Origin: Bacillota bacterium
GTDB taxonomy: Bacteria > Bacillota > Clostridia > Christensenellales > SZUA-584
Direction of reading: 5' to 3'
Assembly (NCBI GenBank): GCA_023390815.1
Contig: JAEWCC010000067.1
Span: forward strand, 1 to 17,606
Length of the DNA stretch: 17,606 bases
Shown here: one piece after another, positions 6,930 through 14,696 of the stretch
How positions within the stretch are numbered: position 1 is the stretch's first letter
Layout: the number at the start of each line of letters is the position of its first letter
Position numbers and translations under genes: made by a program
Notes under the pieces: model-generated
Database searches by the model: none
Told to the model about the DNA's origin: nothing
What the model saw: the letters and a program-made list of their open reading frames with translations, nothing else

Positions 6930-8517
6930 AATACTGGTCGTAGATGACGAAGAAATCATACGCAAGGGAATGATACGCAAAGTGGAGCGGTTCATCGACA
7001 ACGCCGAGATTGTCGGCGAGGCAGCGGATGGTGAACAGGCTTTAATTCAGGTCGAAGAGAAAAAGCCGGATATCGTATTGACGGATATCAAGATGCCCAT
7101 CATCGACGGGCTGATGTTTATTGAAAAGGCTTTGGAATTATCGCCCAACACCAAGTTCATCATATTCAGCGGTTATAACGATTTTGGGTATGCGCAAAAG
7201 GCTTTGCGGCTGGGTGTCTGCGACTATCTGCTGAAGCCCATCAACAATGAGGATCTGGTACGCGTTATCCGGGAAGCCGAGAGCCGGATTGCTTCCGAAG
7301 CGCAGCAGCATAAATACTTCAACAGACTGGTCAAGAGCACGGAAAAGGATCAGATCGCGCTTAAAAACAGCTTGTTTGGTGAGCTGCTCGAAGGCGCCGA
7401 AACCGATACGCTTAAGACCAAGATCAGCGAAGCCGGATACCTGTTTGCGCAGCCGTATTTCACTGCGTTCTCCATCCGGATTGCGAGCCGCGAGGGCTGC
7501 GTATTTTCCGATACGAACATCGCGCTGCTCAAATTCGCGGTCTGTAACATTTGCGAGGAAATACTCGCCGCATCGGGTGCGGCGATCGCGATCGACAGCA
7601 GACGAGATGAAAATTTCGTTTGCGGGCTGATCAACCACACCACGGACGTGCATAAGCTCAGGTACCTGTTTGAAGACGCCGTGCGCAATACCGAAGAACT
7701 GCTGGCGGTACAGGTGTTCTTTGGAACCGGACGGCAGTATGAAAGCATCGAGGATATGCCAAAATCCTATGCAGAGTCCAGAAAAACAGTACTGCAAAAG
7801 CATGTATTTGCGGATTCCAACGTGATATTCTACTCGGATTATGTTTCGCTAAAAGGCAATTACTACGTGCTTACCGATGAAACCCGAAACGTCATTCACG
7901 GGCTTTTGGATGAAGTCAACGAGGACGGGATTATCGAACTCGTCGACCGGATGCTCTGTGATCTGGTGCAGAAAAGGATGGAGTATTCCAAAGTGGTGGA
8001 GGTCTGTATCGAGGTACTGCTGATCATGATCAACTTTCTTAAAAAGGATAACAGCTATTCCAATACCGACCTGCACGATATCAGCGTACACTCGTATTTT
8101 GACTCCTGTATATATAAGGAAGATTTTCAGCGGCTTCTGGTCAAACGGATTAAAGCCTGCTGCGCGTTCAAGCGGGACAAGGATATGAGCGGGGGCAAGA
8201 AGATCGTTCAGCAAATTACCGAACGGATCGAAAAGGAATACTTTAACGATTTGAAGCTGAGTACGTTCGCAAAGCAGTATTTTCTGAACCAGAGCTATTT
8301 GAGCCAGCTTTTTGCGACCGAGACCGGAGAGAATTTTTCAACCTACATATCGATACTCAGGATCAAGAAGGCCAAAGAGCTGCTGAAATCGACCAACTTT
8401 TCCACGTCCAAAGTTGGCGAACTGGTCGGATACAAAGAAAGGAGCTATTTTACCAAGGTATTCGAGAAATACGAGAAGGTAACGCCATATAAGTACCGGG
8501 AAAACATGAAAAAATAA
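6919..8517 (+). CDS. YesN-type response regulator (receiver plus AraC HTH)
   Basis: This 532-aa response regulator should activate sugar-utilisation genes when phosphorylated. The receiver domain (residues 1 to about 120) has the acidic pair VVDDEE, phospho-acceptor D56 in LTDIKMP, the switch threonine/serine region FIIFSGY, and the conserved lysine in LLKPI. A long middle region (about 130-420) of the kind seen in YesN proteins links to a C-terminal AraC-type double helix-turn-helix (about 425-530) ending in VGYKERSYFTKVFEKYEKVTPYKYR. It starts at one of two adjacent ATGs (6919 or 6922) and overlaps the kinase gene by 11 bp, so the pair is translationally coupled. The likely target is the transporter operon beginning at 11085, whose upstream region lacks a consensus promoter, as expected for an activated operon. 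Confidence 0.95.
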   Translation: MMLRILVVDDEEIIRKGMIRKVERFIDNAEIVGEAADGEQALIQVEEKKPDIVLTDIKMPIIDGLMFIEKALELSPNTKFIIFSGYNDFGYAQKALRLGVCDYLLKPINNEDLVRVIREAESRIASEAQQHKYFNRLVKSTEKDQIALKNSLFGELLEGAETDTLKTKISEAGYLFAQPYFTAFSIRIASREGCVFSDTNIALLKFAVCNICEEILAASGAAIAIDSRRDENFVCGLINHTTDVHKLRYLFEDAVRNTEELLAVQVFFGTGRQYESIEDMPKSYAESRKTVLQKHVFADSNVIFYSDYVSLKGNYYVLTDETRNVIHGLLDEVNEDGIIELVDRMLCDLVQKRMEYSKVVEVCIEVLLIMINFLKKDNSYSNTDLHDISVHSYFDSCIYKEDFQRLLVKRIKACCAFKRDKDMSGGKKIVQQITERIEKEYFNDLKLSTFAKQYFLNQSYLSQLFATETGENFSTYISILRIKKAKELLKSTNFSTSKVGELVGYKERSYFTKVFEKYEKVTPYKYRENMKK

Positions 8518-8532
8518 TGCTGGAGGAACAGA

Positions 8533-9540
8533 ATGAAAAAAAGGCTATGGATCATCATTGCTGTTTGCTTATTGGCCGTCTCGCTGGTTTTCAACCTTGT
8601 GCTTCTTTGGAGATATCATACCGACGGATCGGAAAACAGCATCATATCGGAAGGTCAGACCGAGGAATACGTCTATGTCGCCGTATTCAGCGAAGACCCG
8701 ATGATTAAACTACAGGACGAAAAAGGACTGCAGGAGTTTGCCGCTGAGATGGGGGTGAAGGCAACGCTGCGTGCGCCTGAAACCTACGACCCGGCGGAGC
8801 AGGTAAGGATTCTGGAAGAGGTGATCGATAGCCATCCCGCCGGGATCATGGTTTGCGGGTCCGACGATAATCTTACCCCGCTTATCAATCGCGCCATTGC
8901 GGAAGGAATCCCGACGATCACGGTGGACGCCGATCTGCCCGACAGCGACAGGCTGGCATCGGTAGGCTCCGACTGGTTTAATATCGGCGTCAGGCAGGGC
9001 GAAGCGATGATGCGGCTCATCGGCGGCAAGGGCAAGGTAGCGATGCTGGGCATGGTCGGCTCCGAGAATATGGGAGACGGCTTCGAGGGCTTCCGCAGCG
9101 TTGCAGAGAACTATGACGATGTGATCGTACTCGGTGAATACGACGATATGACCAATCCCGATGAGGCGAGGCGGATTGTGCTGCAGTTGATCGAGGATCA
9201 CCCGGATCTTGCGGGCATCGCAGGCTTCGACTCCAACAGCGGGCCCGGCATCGCTGAAGCGATTAAAGAGCTCGGGTTGGCCGGTAAAATTAAGGTGACC
9301 TGCGTGGATATCGCCCCGGTTCATTTACAGCTGGTACGGGACGGGTATGTGCAGAAGCTGATCGGACAGAAACGGGAGCTTTTTACCTATTACGGAGGTA
9401 AGCTGCTATACGATATCAATCACAGCAATCTCACCGTTACGAACGAGGACGAAAAAAACGGCATCACCAACATACCGGAATACGTGGACACCGGACTGGT
9501 GGAAGTGGACATTACGAACGTCGACGATATCATCCGATAG
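8533..9540 (+). CDS. Membrane-anchored ribose-type periplasmic binding protein (probable sensor subunit)
   Basis: This 335-aa protein has one N-terminal hydrophobic segment (about residues 6-26). There is no lipobox, since C12 lies inside the helix, and no clear cleavage site, so it should stay anchored with its domain outside the membrane. The domain is of the Peripla_BP_4 type: residues about 46-335, with TVDADLP (D132), GFDSNSGPGI (D233) and the hinge-proximal IGQKRELFTYYGG (Q279). These positions correspond by motif to sugar-contacting residues in RbsB. It is a clear paralogue of the transporter binding protein at 14697-15737. TGGAGGAA precedes the start, and the gene begins 15 bp after the response regulator. 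Operon position and anchoring suggest it presents ligand to the YesM-type kinase, as XylFII does for LytS in Clostridium. A second role in transport is not excluded. Confidence 0.88.
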   Translation: MKKRLWIIIAVCLLAVSLVFNLVLLWRYHTDGSENSIISEGQTEEYVYVAVFSEDPMIKLQDEKGLQEFAAEMGVKATLRAPETYDPAEQVRILEEVIDSHPAGIMVCGSDDNLTPLINRAIAEGIPTITVDADLPDSDRLASVGSDWFNIGVRQGEAMMRLIGGKGKVAMLGMVGSENMGDGFEGFRSVAENYDDVIVLGEYDDMTNPDEARRIVLQLIEDHPDLAGIAGFDSNSGPGIAEAIKELGLAGKIKVTCVDIAPVHLQLVRDGYVQKLIGQKRELFTYYGGKLLYDINHSNLTVTNEDEKNGITNIPEYVDTGLVEVDITNVDDIIR

Positions 9541-9558
9541 CACTGCAGAAAGGGGAAT

Positions 9559-10827
9559 ATGAGGAAAAGTTCGCTGTATATACTCTCCGCCATTCTTCTG
9601 TTCATATTGTGCGGCATCACGCTGACAAACTCCTTCCAGACTGCCCAGCGCAAGCTGGAGCAGCAGCAGGACGGAGTGCGGCTTCGCGAACTTAATTTTA
9701 TCCATTGGGAGTATATCCCGGATGAAGTGTTTTCTCTGTTCGAGCAGGAGCACCCGGATATCAAGGTGAACTATACACGCTATGTGAAGAACGGCTACTC
9801 CGAGATGCAGCGGCTGCTGCTGCTCTCCGGCGAAAAAGTTGACGTGATGGGCGTTCTGGGCGAAGATTATCAAAAGCTGGCCAGCGACGGGACCCTGATG
9901 GATTTATCCGGAAAAGCACTGCTCAACTACTATAACGACGAAGTGCGGCAGGCTGTCCGTCACCTGTACGACGGCCATGAATATGCGGTCGCGCTGCGCA
10001 GCTCCTATTACGGAGTTTGGTACAACAAGATTTTCTTTGATCAATACAACTTAAGCGTACCCGATACATACAGCGAGTTGCTCTGGGCATGTTCGATGTT
10101 CAAAGCGAATAACATCAGCCCCATCGTTATCGGCGCGCGGGACGAGGAAGCGGCGGGTACGCTGCTGCTGCTTCCGCTGTTTGACATCATGGACGAAGCT
10201 TCCTGGGAAAACCGATATAAGCTGGGTATCCAAAGCTTTAAGGTGGATGCCACGGACTTGCTTTCAAGGACCGGAGCGCTCATTGAAAAAGGCTATATTG
10301 ACCCGGAGTCGATCAATCTCACCTCCCAGCAGGCATTCGAGTATTTTAAAAAGGGTAAGGCGGCCATGATCATCACGTCGGACCAGTCGCTGAGCCTGAC
10401 GGGCGAGGACATGGAAAAGGTATGCGATCCGGGCGTTTTTCGCATTCCCTACTCGAACATCACTTCGGAACTGAAAACGCCCGCGATGCTTGCCCAGGAT
10501 CTGGTCGCGGTGCATGCAGGCTCCGATATGACCGAGGAAGCGCAGCTGCTGGTTGAGTTTATCAGTCGCCCTGAAATCGCAAGGATTATTTGCAAGGCGA
10601 CCAGCGCATATCCCACGGTTAAGAACGTCGATACCAGCTATCTGCGTTACAATGAGCTTTGGATGCCCCTTCGCAGCGGCGAATGCGCCCAAACGGATAT
10701 ATACGGACTCAGCGAGCCGAACCAAACGCGGCTGTTCGACGACTGCCAGAGTTTCCTGATCGGCGAGATGGATACGGACAGACTGGTGTCAGACATTGAA
10801 AGCAGCATGATTATCAGGCAATCATAA
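9559..10827 (+). CDS. Membrane-anchored family 1 extracellular solute-binding protein
   Basis: This 422-aa protein has an N-terminal hydrophobic helix (about residues 5-22). It contains C18, but the FILC context is a poor lipobox, so I read it as an uncleaved anchor. The remainder resembles maltose/multiple-sugar binding proteins of solute-binding family 1: LNFIHWEYIPDEVFSLFEQE near 45-64, PDIKVNYTRY, MQRLLLLSGEKVDVM, YYGVWYNKIFFDQY, and a C-terminal half with GKAAMIITSD. It has no sequence relationship to the ribose-type protein immediately upstream. No family 1 permeases of the MalF/MalG type are encoded in the window, which argues for a sensory rather than transport role. AAAGGGGA precedes the ATG, the spacing to the previous gene is 18 bp, and a strong terminator follows. 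It is the last gene of the sensory operon. Confidence 0.85.
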   Translation: MRKSSLYILSAILLFILCGITLTNSFQTAQRKLEQQQDGVRLRELNFIHWEYIPDEVFSLFEQEHPDIKVNYTRYVKNGYSEMQRLLLLSGEKVDVMGVLGEDYQKLASDGTLMDLSGKALLNYYNDEVRQAVRHLYDGHEYAVALRSSYYGVWYNKIFFDQYNLSVPDTYSELLWACSMFKANNISPIVIGARDEEAAGTLLLLPLFDIMDEASWENRYKLGIQSFKVDATDLLSRTGALIEKGYIDPESINLTSQQAFEYFKKGKAAMIITSDQSLSLTGEDMEKVCDPGVFRIPYSNITSELKTPAMLAQDLVAVHAGSDMTEEAQLLVEFISRPEIARIICKATSAYPTVKNVDTSYLRYNELWMPLRSGECAQTDIYGLSEPNQTRLFDDCQSFLIGEMDTDRLVSDIESSMIIRQS

Positions 10828-10864
10828 ATCGAGTTGCCTGTCGGTTATCAGGCCGGTTTCAAGC

Positions 10865-10905
10865 AAAAACCACCCTCTTCGCACCTGCGTAGAGGGTGGT
10901 TTTTT
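10865..10905 (+). terminator. Strong intrinsic terminator after the sensory operon
   Basis: ACCACCCTCT (10869-10878) pairs perfectly with AGAGGGTGGT (10891-10900). An additional CGC/GCG pairing closes an ACCT loop, and six T residues run from 10900 to 10905. An A-run on the left extends the stem. It separates the sensory operon from the transport operon. Confidence 0.92.
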
Positions 10906-10906
10906 A

Positions 10907-11084
10907 TATTGAACGGAAAAAACGCATAGGGTATTGCTTTATGACGATATAAGAAAACTACCCATGTGAAACTAATGATCCTTCATATCCAGCCCCTTGA
11001 GCCGGTGTTAGAATCAAGTTGCTTTTCAAACCGGAACTGACAACCGTGGCAGTTTTCATTCGTAATATGGGAGGAAACAATGGC
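10907..11084 (+). promoter_or_regulatory. Control region of the transport operon with two stem-loops
   Basis: No consensus SigA promoter is visible, which is compatible with activation by the AraC-type regulator. Two dyads stand out. CGCAT(A)GGGTA at 10923-10933 pairs with TACCCATGTG at 10959-10968, and an inner stem at 10937-10953 closes on GACG. AACTGACA at 11035-11042 pairs with TGGCAGTT at 11047-11054 around ACCG with one mismatch, and is followed by a short T-run. The first could be an operator dyad or RNA structure. The second could act as a weak attenuator. GGGAGG at 11069-11074 is the ribosome site. Confidence 0.5.
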
Positions 11085-12059
11085 GTGAACACTTCTGCAA
11101 AGCCGAAATTCGATTTGTTGAATTTTGTTTCAAAGCAACGCGCGCTCGCACTGTTATTGCTGATCGTGGTATTCTGCATCATATTCTCTGTTGCATTACC
11201 GGCAACCTTCGGTACGCTCGATAACTTTGCTTTGATTCTGTTAAACATGTCTTCGGAAGCCATGATATTGGTAGCCATTACACTGGTGCTGATATTGGCG
11301 GAGATCGATCTGTCGCTCGGGTCCATTATGGTTTTCGGCGGCATCCTGTGCGGCCTGCTGATCATACAGTCGGGCTGGCCTACTTTCCCGGCGATCGTGG
11401 TAACACTCGCAATATCGCTGGTCATGGGCTTCATCAACGGTGTGATCGTCTCCAAGCTGGGTGTCGCTTCGTTCATCGCCACGCTTGCGACCGGCATGAT
11501 CTATCTGGGCATCGCGGTAATACTGTCCGGTACGGGCTGGACAGACTTCCGTGATCCGGTGTTCAAGGCGATGGGGCAGGAACATTTTCTCGGGCTGCAG
11601 CTGCCCGTATACTACATGATCGTTATCATTGCGATATTTGCCTATCTGGTCGGGCGGACGCGCTATTTCAGACAGCTTTACTATATCGGCGACAACCTGA
11701 AGGCTGCCGAACTCTCCGGTATCAACATCGCCCGCGTCAAGATCACGGCGTTTGTGCTCTCCGCGTTTCTGGCTTGCCTCAGCGGCATCATCACGGCGAT
11801 GCGCTTTAACACTTCAATGCCCAACGTGGGCACGGGCGTAGAGCTGCGCGCCGTTACGGCAGCAGTTATCGGTGGTGTGAGCTTCACGGGCGGGTCTGGC
11901 ACCGTCATTGGCGCGGCAATGGGCGCGCTGTTCATCGCGGTGCTCAACAATGTTTTGGCGCAAGCCCAGGTGAGCCAGGATATGCAGTATGTGGTGACCG
12001 GCATTGTACTCATACTCGCGATCGTGCTCGATATCGCCATCGCAAAGAGAGAGAAGTAG
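11085..12059 (+). CDS. Ribose-type sugar ABC transporter permease, first of two
   Basis: This is one membrane subunit of the importer, of the RbsC/BPD_transp_2 family. It has about eight or more hydrophobic helices and the signatures AEIDLSLGSIM, GRTRYFRQLYYIGDN, AELSGINIARVK and TAAVIGGVSFTGG. From the GTG at 11085 the product is 324 aa, close to RbsC (321). I prefer this start because GGGAGG lies 10 bp upstream. An in-frame ATG at 11067 has no ribosome site, and a TTG further upstream is unsupported. A better-spaced ATG at 11080 is out of frame and stops after two codons. The ATPase gene begins 13 bp after the stop. It differs in sequence from the second permease, so the channel is probably a heterodimer. 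Confidence 0.92.
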   Translation: MNTSAKPKFDLLNFVSKQRALALLLLIVVFCIIFSVALPATFGTLDNFALILLNMSSEAMILVAITLVLILAEIDLSLGSIMVFGGILCGLLIIQSGWPTFPAIVVTLAISLVMGFINGVIVSKLGVASFIATLATGMIYLGIAVILSGTGWTDFRDPVFKAMGQEHFLGLQLPVYYMIVIIAIFAYLVGRTRYFRQLYYIGDNLKAAELSGINIARVKITAFVLSAFLACLSGIITAMRFNTSMPNVGTGVELRAVTAAVIGGVSFTGGSGTVIGAAMGALFIAVLNNVLAQAQVSQDMQYVVTGIVLILAIVLDIAIAKREK

Positions 12060-12072
12060 CAGGGGGATGGAT

Positions 12073-13560
12073 ATGAAAAAAACGATATTGGAAGTCAAGA
12101 ACATCGTTAAGGATTTTCCGGGCGTACGCGCGCTAAAAGGCGTAGACTTCGATGTCCGGGAAGGCGAGGTCCACGCGCTGTGCGGAGAAAACGGCGCGGG
12201 CAAGTCTACGCTGATGCATATCCTTGCGGGTGTGTATCGGCAGACCTCGGGAGAGGTGCTCATGGAAGGCTGCCCTGTCGATATTCATAACCAGCGCCAG
12301 GCGAATGAGAAGGGTATCGCTATCGTGTATCAGGAGCGGTCCCTCGTCAATGGGCTCAACGTTGCCGAAAACATATTTGCTGCGCGGCAGCCCGTCAAGT
12401 TCCTGTCGCATATCGACTGGGATAAGCTTTACAAAGACGCCGACATGCTGTTAAAAAGGCTCGGCATCGATATTAACCCCAGAACCAAGGTCGGACAGCT
12501 TTCTCCGGCGATGAAGCAGATGGTCGAGATCGCCAAAGCGCTTTCTCTTAAACCCAAGGTGCTCATTCTGGACGAACCGACCGCAACGATTACTGAAAAG
12601 GAAGTTGGCGCGCTGTTCAAGCTGCTCCATGTGCTCAAAGATCAGGGCATGGCCATCATCTACATCAGCCACCGCCTTGTGGAGATTTTCCAGATTGCCG
12701 ACCGCGTGACCGTATTTAAAGACGGCGAGCACGTCGCAACGGAGGACGTGGTGGGCGTGGATAACGACTGGATTGTGAGCAAGATGGTAGGCCGCGATCT
12801 GCAGTTTGAGCACATCGATCGCGAGCTTGCAGGCGATGTGATACTGGAATGCAAGGACTTCTGCTCAAAACTGTTCCATGACGTGAATTTTAAGCTGAAG
12901 AAGGGTGAAATCCTCTCGTTCGCGGGCCTTGCTGGCGCGGGACGTACCGAAGTGATGCGCGCGTTGTTCGGAGCGGACAAAAAGCTCTCGGGCGAGGTTT
13001 ACCTGGAGGGCGAGAAGGTTGAGATCAAAGCGACGGGCGATGCGATTAAAAAAGGAATCGGCTATCTGCCCGAAGACAGAAAAGAACAAGGACTGTTCCT
13101 TGATATGGCTGTTGCCAACAACATTGCCTCCGCCAGCCTTAAAAAACTCAGCAAAGGCTTCAACATCGATACGGCGCGAATGTACAAAATCGCGGAGGAA
13201 TACAAGGATAAGCTCGGCATCGTAACGCCCAGCGTCAAGCAGAAGGTCGTGAACCTCTCGGGCGGCAATCAGCAGAAGGTCGTTCTGGCCAAGTGGCTGC
13301 TTGTTGATCCCAAGATCATGATCGTTGACGAGCCCACGCGCGGCATCGACGTCGGCGCGAAATCGGAGATTTATGCGATACTGCGCAAACTGACCGAGCA
13401 GGGCACAAGCGTCATCGTCGTTTCCTCCGACCTTCCCGAGGTTCTGTCAATCAGCGACAGAATATACGTCATGTACAACGGCACGATCACCGGCGAGGTC
13501 GAAGCCAGGAAAGCCACCGAGGAGATCATCATGCGGTATGCCTCGGGAATTACCAATTAA
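12073..13560 (+). CDS. Ribose-type sugar ABC transporter ATPase (two fused nucleotide-binding domains)
   Basis: This 495-aa cytosolic energising subunit is a tandem ATPase like RbsA (about 501 aa). The N-terminal domain has Walker A GENGAGKST (38-46), a divergent signature LSPAM (143-147) and Walker B VLILDEPT with D167 and E168. The C-terminal domain has the family's degenerate P-loop GLAGAGRTE (285-293), without the Walker lysine, a canonical LSGGNQQ (395-401) and Walker B IMIVDEPTRGIDVG. The asymmetry is usual for this family. GGGGG six bases before the ATG at 12073 favours it over the ATG at 12067, which would touch the ribosome site. It lies between the two permease genes (13 bp and 16 bp gaps). 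Similar ATPases serve ribose, galactose, xylose and autoinducer-2, so the substrate is not settled by this protein. Confidence 0.95.
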   Translation: MKKTILEVKNIVKDFPGVRALKGVDFDVREGEVHALCGENGAGKSTLMHILAGVYRQTSGEVLMEGCPVDIHNQRQANEKGIAIVYQERSLVNGLNVAENIFAARQPVKFLSHIDWDKLYKDADMLLKRLGIDINPRTKVGQLSPAMKQMVEIAKALSLKPKVLILDEPTATITEKEVGALFKLLHVLKDQGMAIIYISHRLVEIFQIADRVTVFKDGEHVATEDVVGVDNDWIVSKMVGRDLQFEHIDRELAGDVILECKDFCSKLFHDVNFKLKKGEILSFAGLAGAGRTEVMRALFGADKKLSGEVYLEGEKVEIKATGDAIKKGIGYLPEDRKEQGLFLDMAVANNIASASLKKLSKGFNIDTARMYKIAEEYKDKLGIVTPSVKQKVVNLSGGNQQKVVLAKWLLVDPKIMIVDEPTRGIDVGAKSEIYAILRKLTEQGTSVIVVSSDLPEVLSISDRIYVMYNGTITGEVEARKATEEIIMRYASGITN

Positions 13561-13576
13561 GGGGAGGGGTAACGCA

Positions 13577-14608
13577 ATGACTGCAAAGCAAGCTGTAATC
13601 AATAAAAGCGACATTCAGGAAAAAAGGTCCAAGACCTTCCTCGATTTCATCGCAAGGGAAAGATGGATTATACCGCTTAGCCTGATTGTGCTGTATGTGA
13701 TTTCGTATTCAATCATGTACCCGGATGTATTCCTTTCGGGATACAATTTGTCCTCGCTGCTTCTTGAATTCTCGTTGCCTGCCATCATCGTGGTGGGTAT
13801 GGCGCTGCAGCTGATCAACGGCGAAATCGACCTCTCGGTTGGCTACAATGTGATGTTCGCCAACCTGCTGGCCGGTTCGCTCGCCGTGCTGGGTGTGCCG
13901 ATACCGTTTGTGATACTGGCGACGCTCGTCGCCTCCGGTTTAATCGGGTGGATCATCGGTCTGCTGGTGGCGCGTGTGGGCGTGAACTCGTTTATTGCCA
14001 CGCTGGGGTCTGGGCTGGTGTTCTACGGGCTGGCGCAGGTGATATTTGCCGGAATCTTCGGTATCACGGGCACAGGAGGCGATATCCAGCATCTGCCGGA
14101 GGCATTTACAGCCATCAGCAAGACGGAGCTTGCAGGCATTCAACTGCCCGTGTATTACGCGGTGGTCATACTGGTTACCTTCGCACTGCTCATGGCCAAG
14201 TCGAGATACTTCCGTAAATATTACTACATTGGCATGAACAAGGAAGCGGCCAAGCTTTCGGGCATCAACGTGCAGAGCATGAAAGCGATGGCATTCGTAT
14301 TCAGCGCAGTGCTAGCTTCCTTCGCCGGAGTACTGCTTGCAGCCAGAATGGGTGCCAGCGGCACGCAGTACGGCAAGGGCTGGGAACTCAAGGTCATTAC
14401 CGGTGCGGTCATCGGCGGTGTCAGCTTTAAGGGCGGCATTGGTTCCATGGGCGGCGCAGTTCTCGGTATGCTGTTTACTACCTGCCTCAGCAACGCGCTG
14501 CGCATTTCGGAAGCGCCCTCCAATCTGTATAAGATCATCGAGGGCCTCATATTGCTGGTCGCGGTCATTATCGACGCGCTGTTCTCAAAAAGAAAAGTAG
14601 TTGGATGA
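13577..14608 (+). CDS. Ribose-type sugar ABC transporter permease, second of two
   Basis: This 343-aa membrane subunit is of the same family as the permease at 11085 but clearly diverged from it. It has an extended polar N-terminus of about 35 residues. Landmarks are NGEIDLSVGYNVMF, KSRYFRKYYYIGMN, AKLSGINVQSMKAMAF and ITGAVIGGVSFKGG. The start is set by GGGGAGGGG seven bases upstream of the ATG at 13577; an upstream in-frame start would overlap the ATPase gene. Two different permeases with one double ATPase match the architecture of the autoinducer-2 (LsrC/LsrD) system and many clostridial sugar importers. The next gene follows after 88 bp containing a strong hairpin, unlike the tight spacing upstream. 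Confidence 0.93.
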   Translation: MTAKQAVINKSDIQEKRSKTFLDFIARERWIIPLSLIVLYVISYSIMYPDVFLSGYNLSSLLLEFSLPAIIVVGMALQLINGEIDLSVGYNVMFANLLAGSLAVLGVPIPFVILATLVASGLIGWIIGLLVARVGVNSFIATLGSGLVFYGLAQVIFAGIFGITGTGGDIQHLPEAFTAISKTELAGIQLPVYYAVVILVTFALLMAKSRYFRKYYYIGMNKEAAKLSGINVQSMKAMAFVFSAVLASFAGVLLAARMGASGTQYGKGWELKVITGAVIGGVSFKGGIGSMGGAVLGMLFTTCLSNALRISEAPSNLYKIIEGLILLVAVIIDALFSKRKVVG

Positions 14609-14621
14609 GTTTGTCCTTCCA

Positions 14622-14661
14622 TTGGCCGGCCTCCCCCTGGGCCACGGGGAAAGCCGGCCGA
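14622..14661 (+). other. GC-rich intercistronic hairpin before the binding-protein gene
   Basis: GGCCGGC (14624-14630) pairs with GCCGGCC (14653-14659), extended by CCCC/GGGG inside and a T:A plus T:G pair outside. No T-run follows, so it should not terminate efficiently. Such structures between transporter genes often mark an mRNA processing or stabilisation point that raises binding-protein expression. Confidence 0.65.
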
Positions 14662-14696
14662 AGGAGGAACGAAATAAAAAAAGGAGAGGGAAAACA

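Noticed and set aside
10934..10953. Promoter from TTGCTT and TATAAG before the transport operon
   Set aside because: Spacing is only 8 bp, too short for SigA, and both elements lie within the dyad at 10923-10968.
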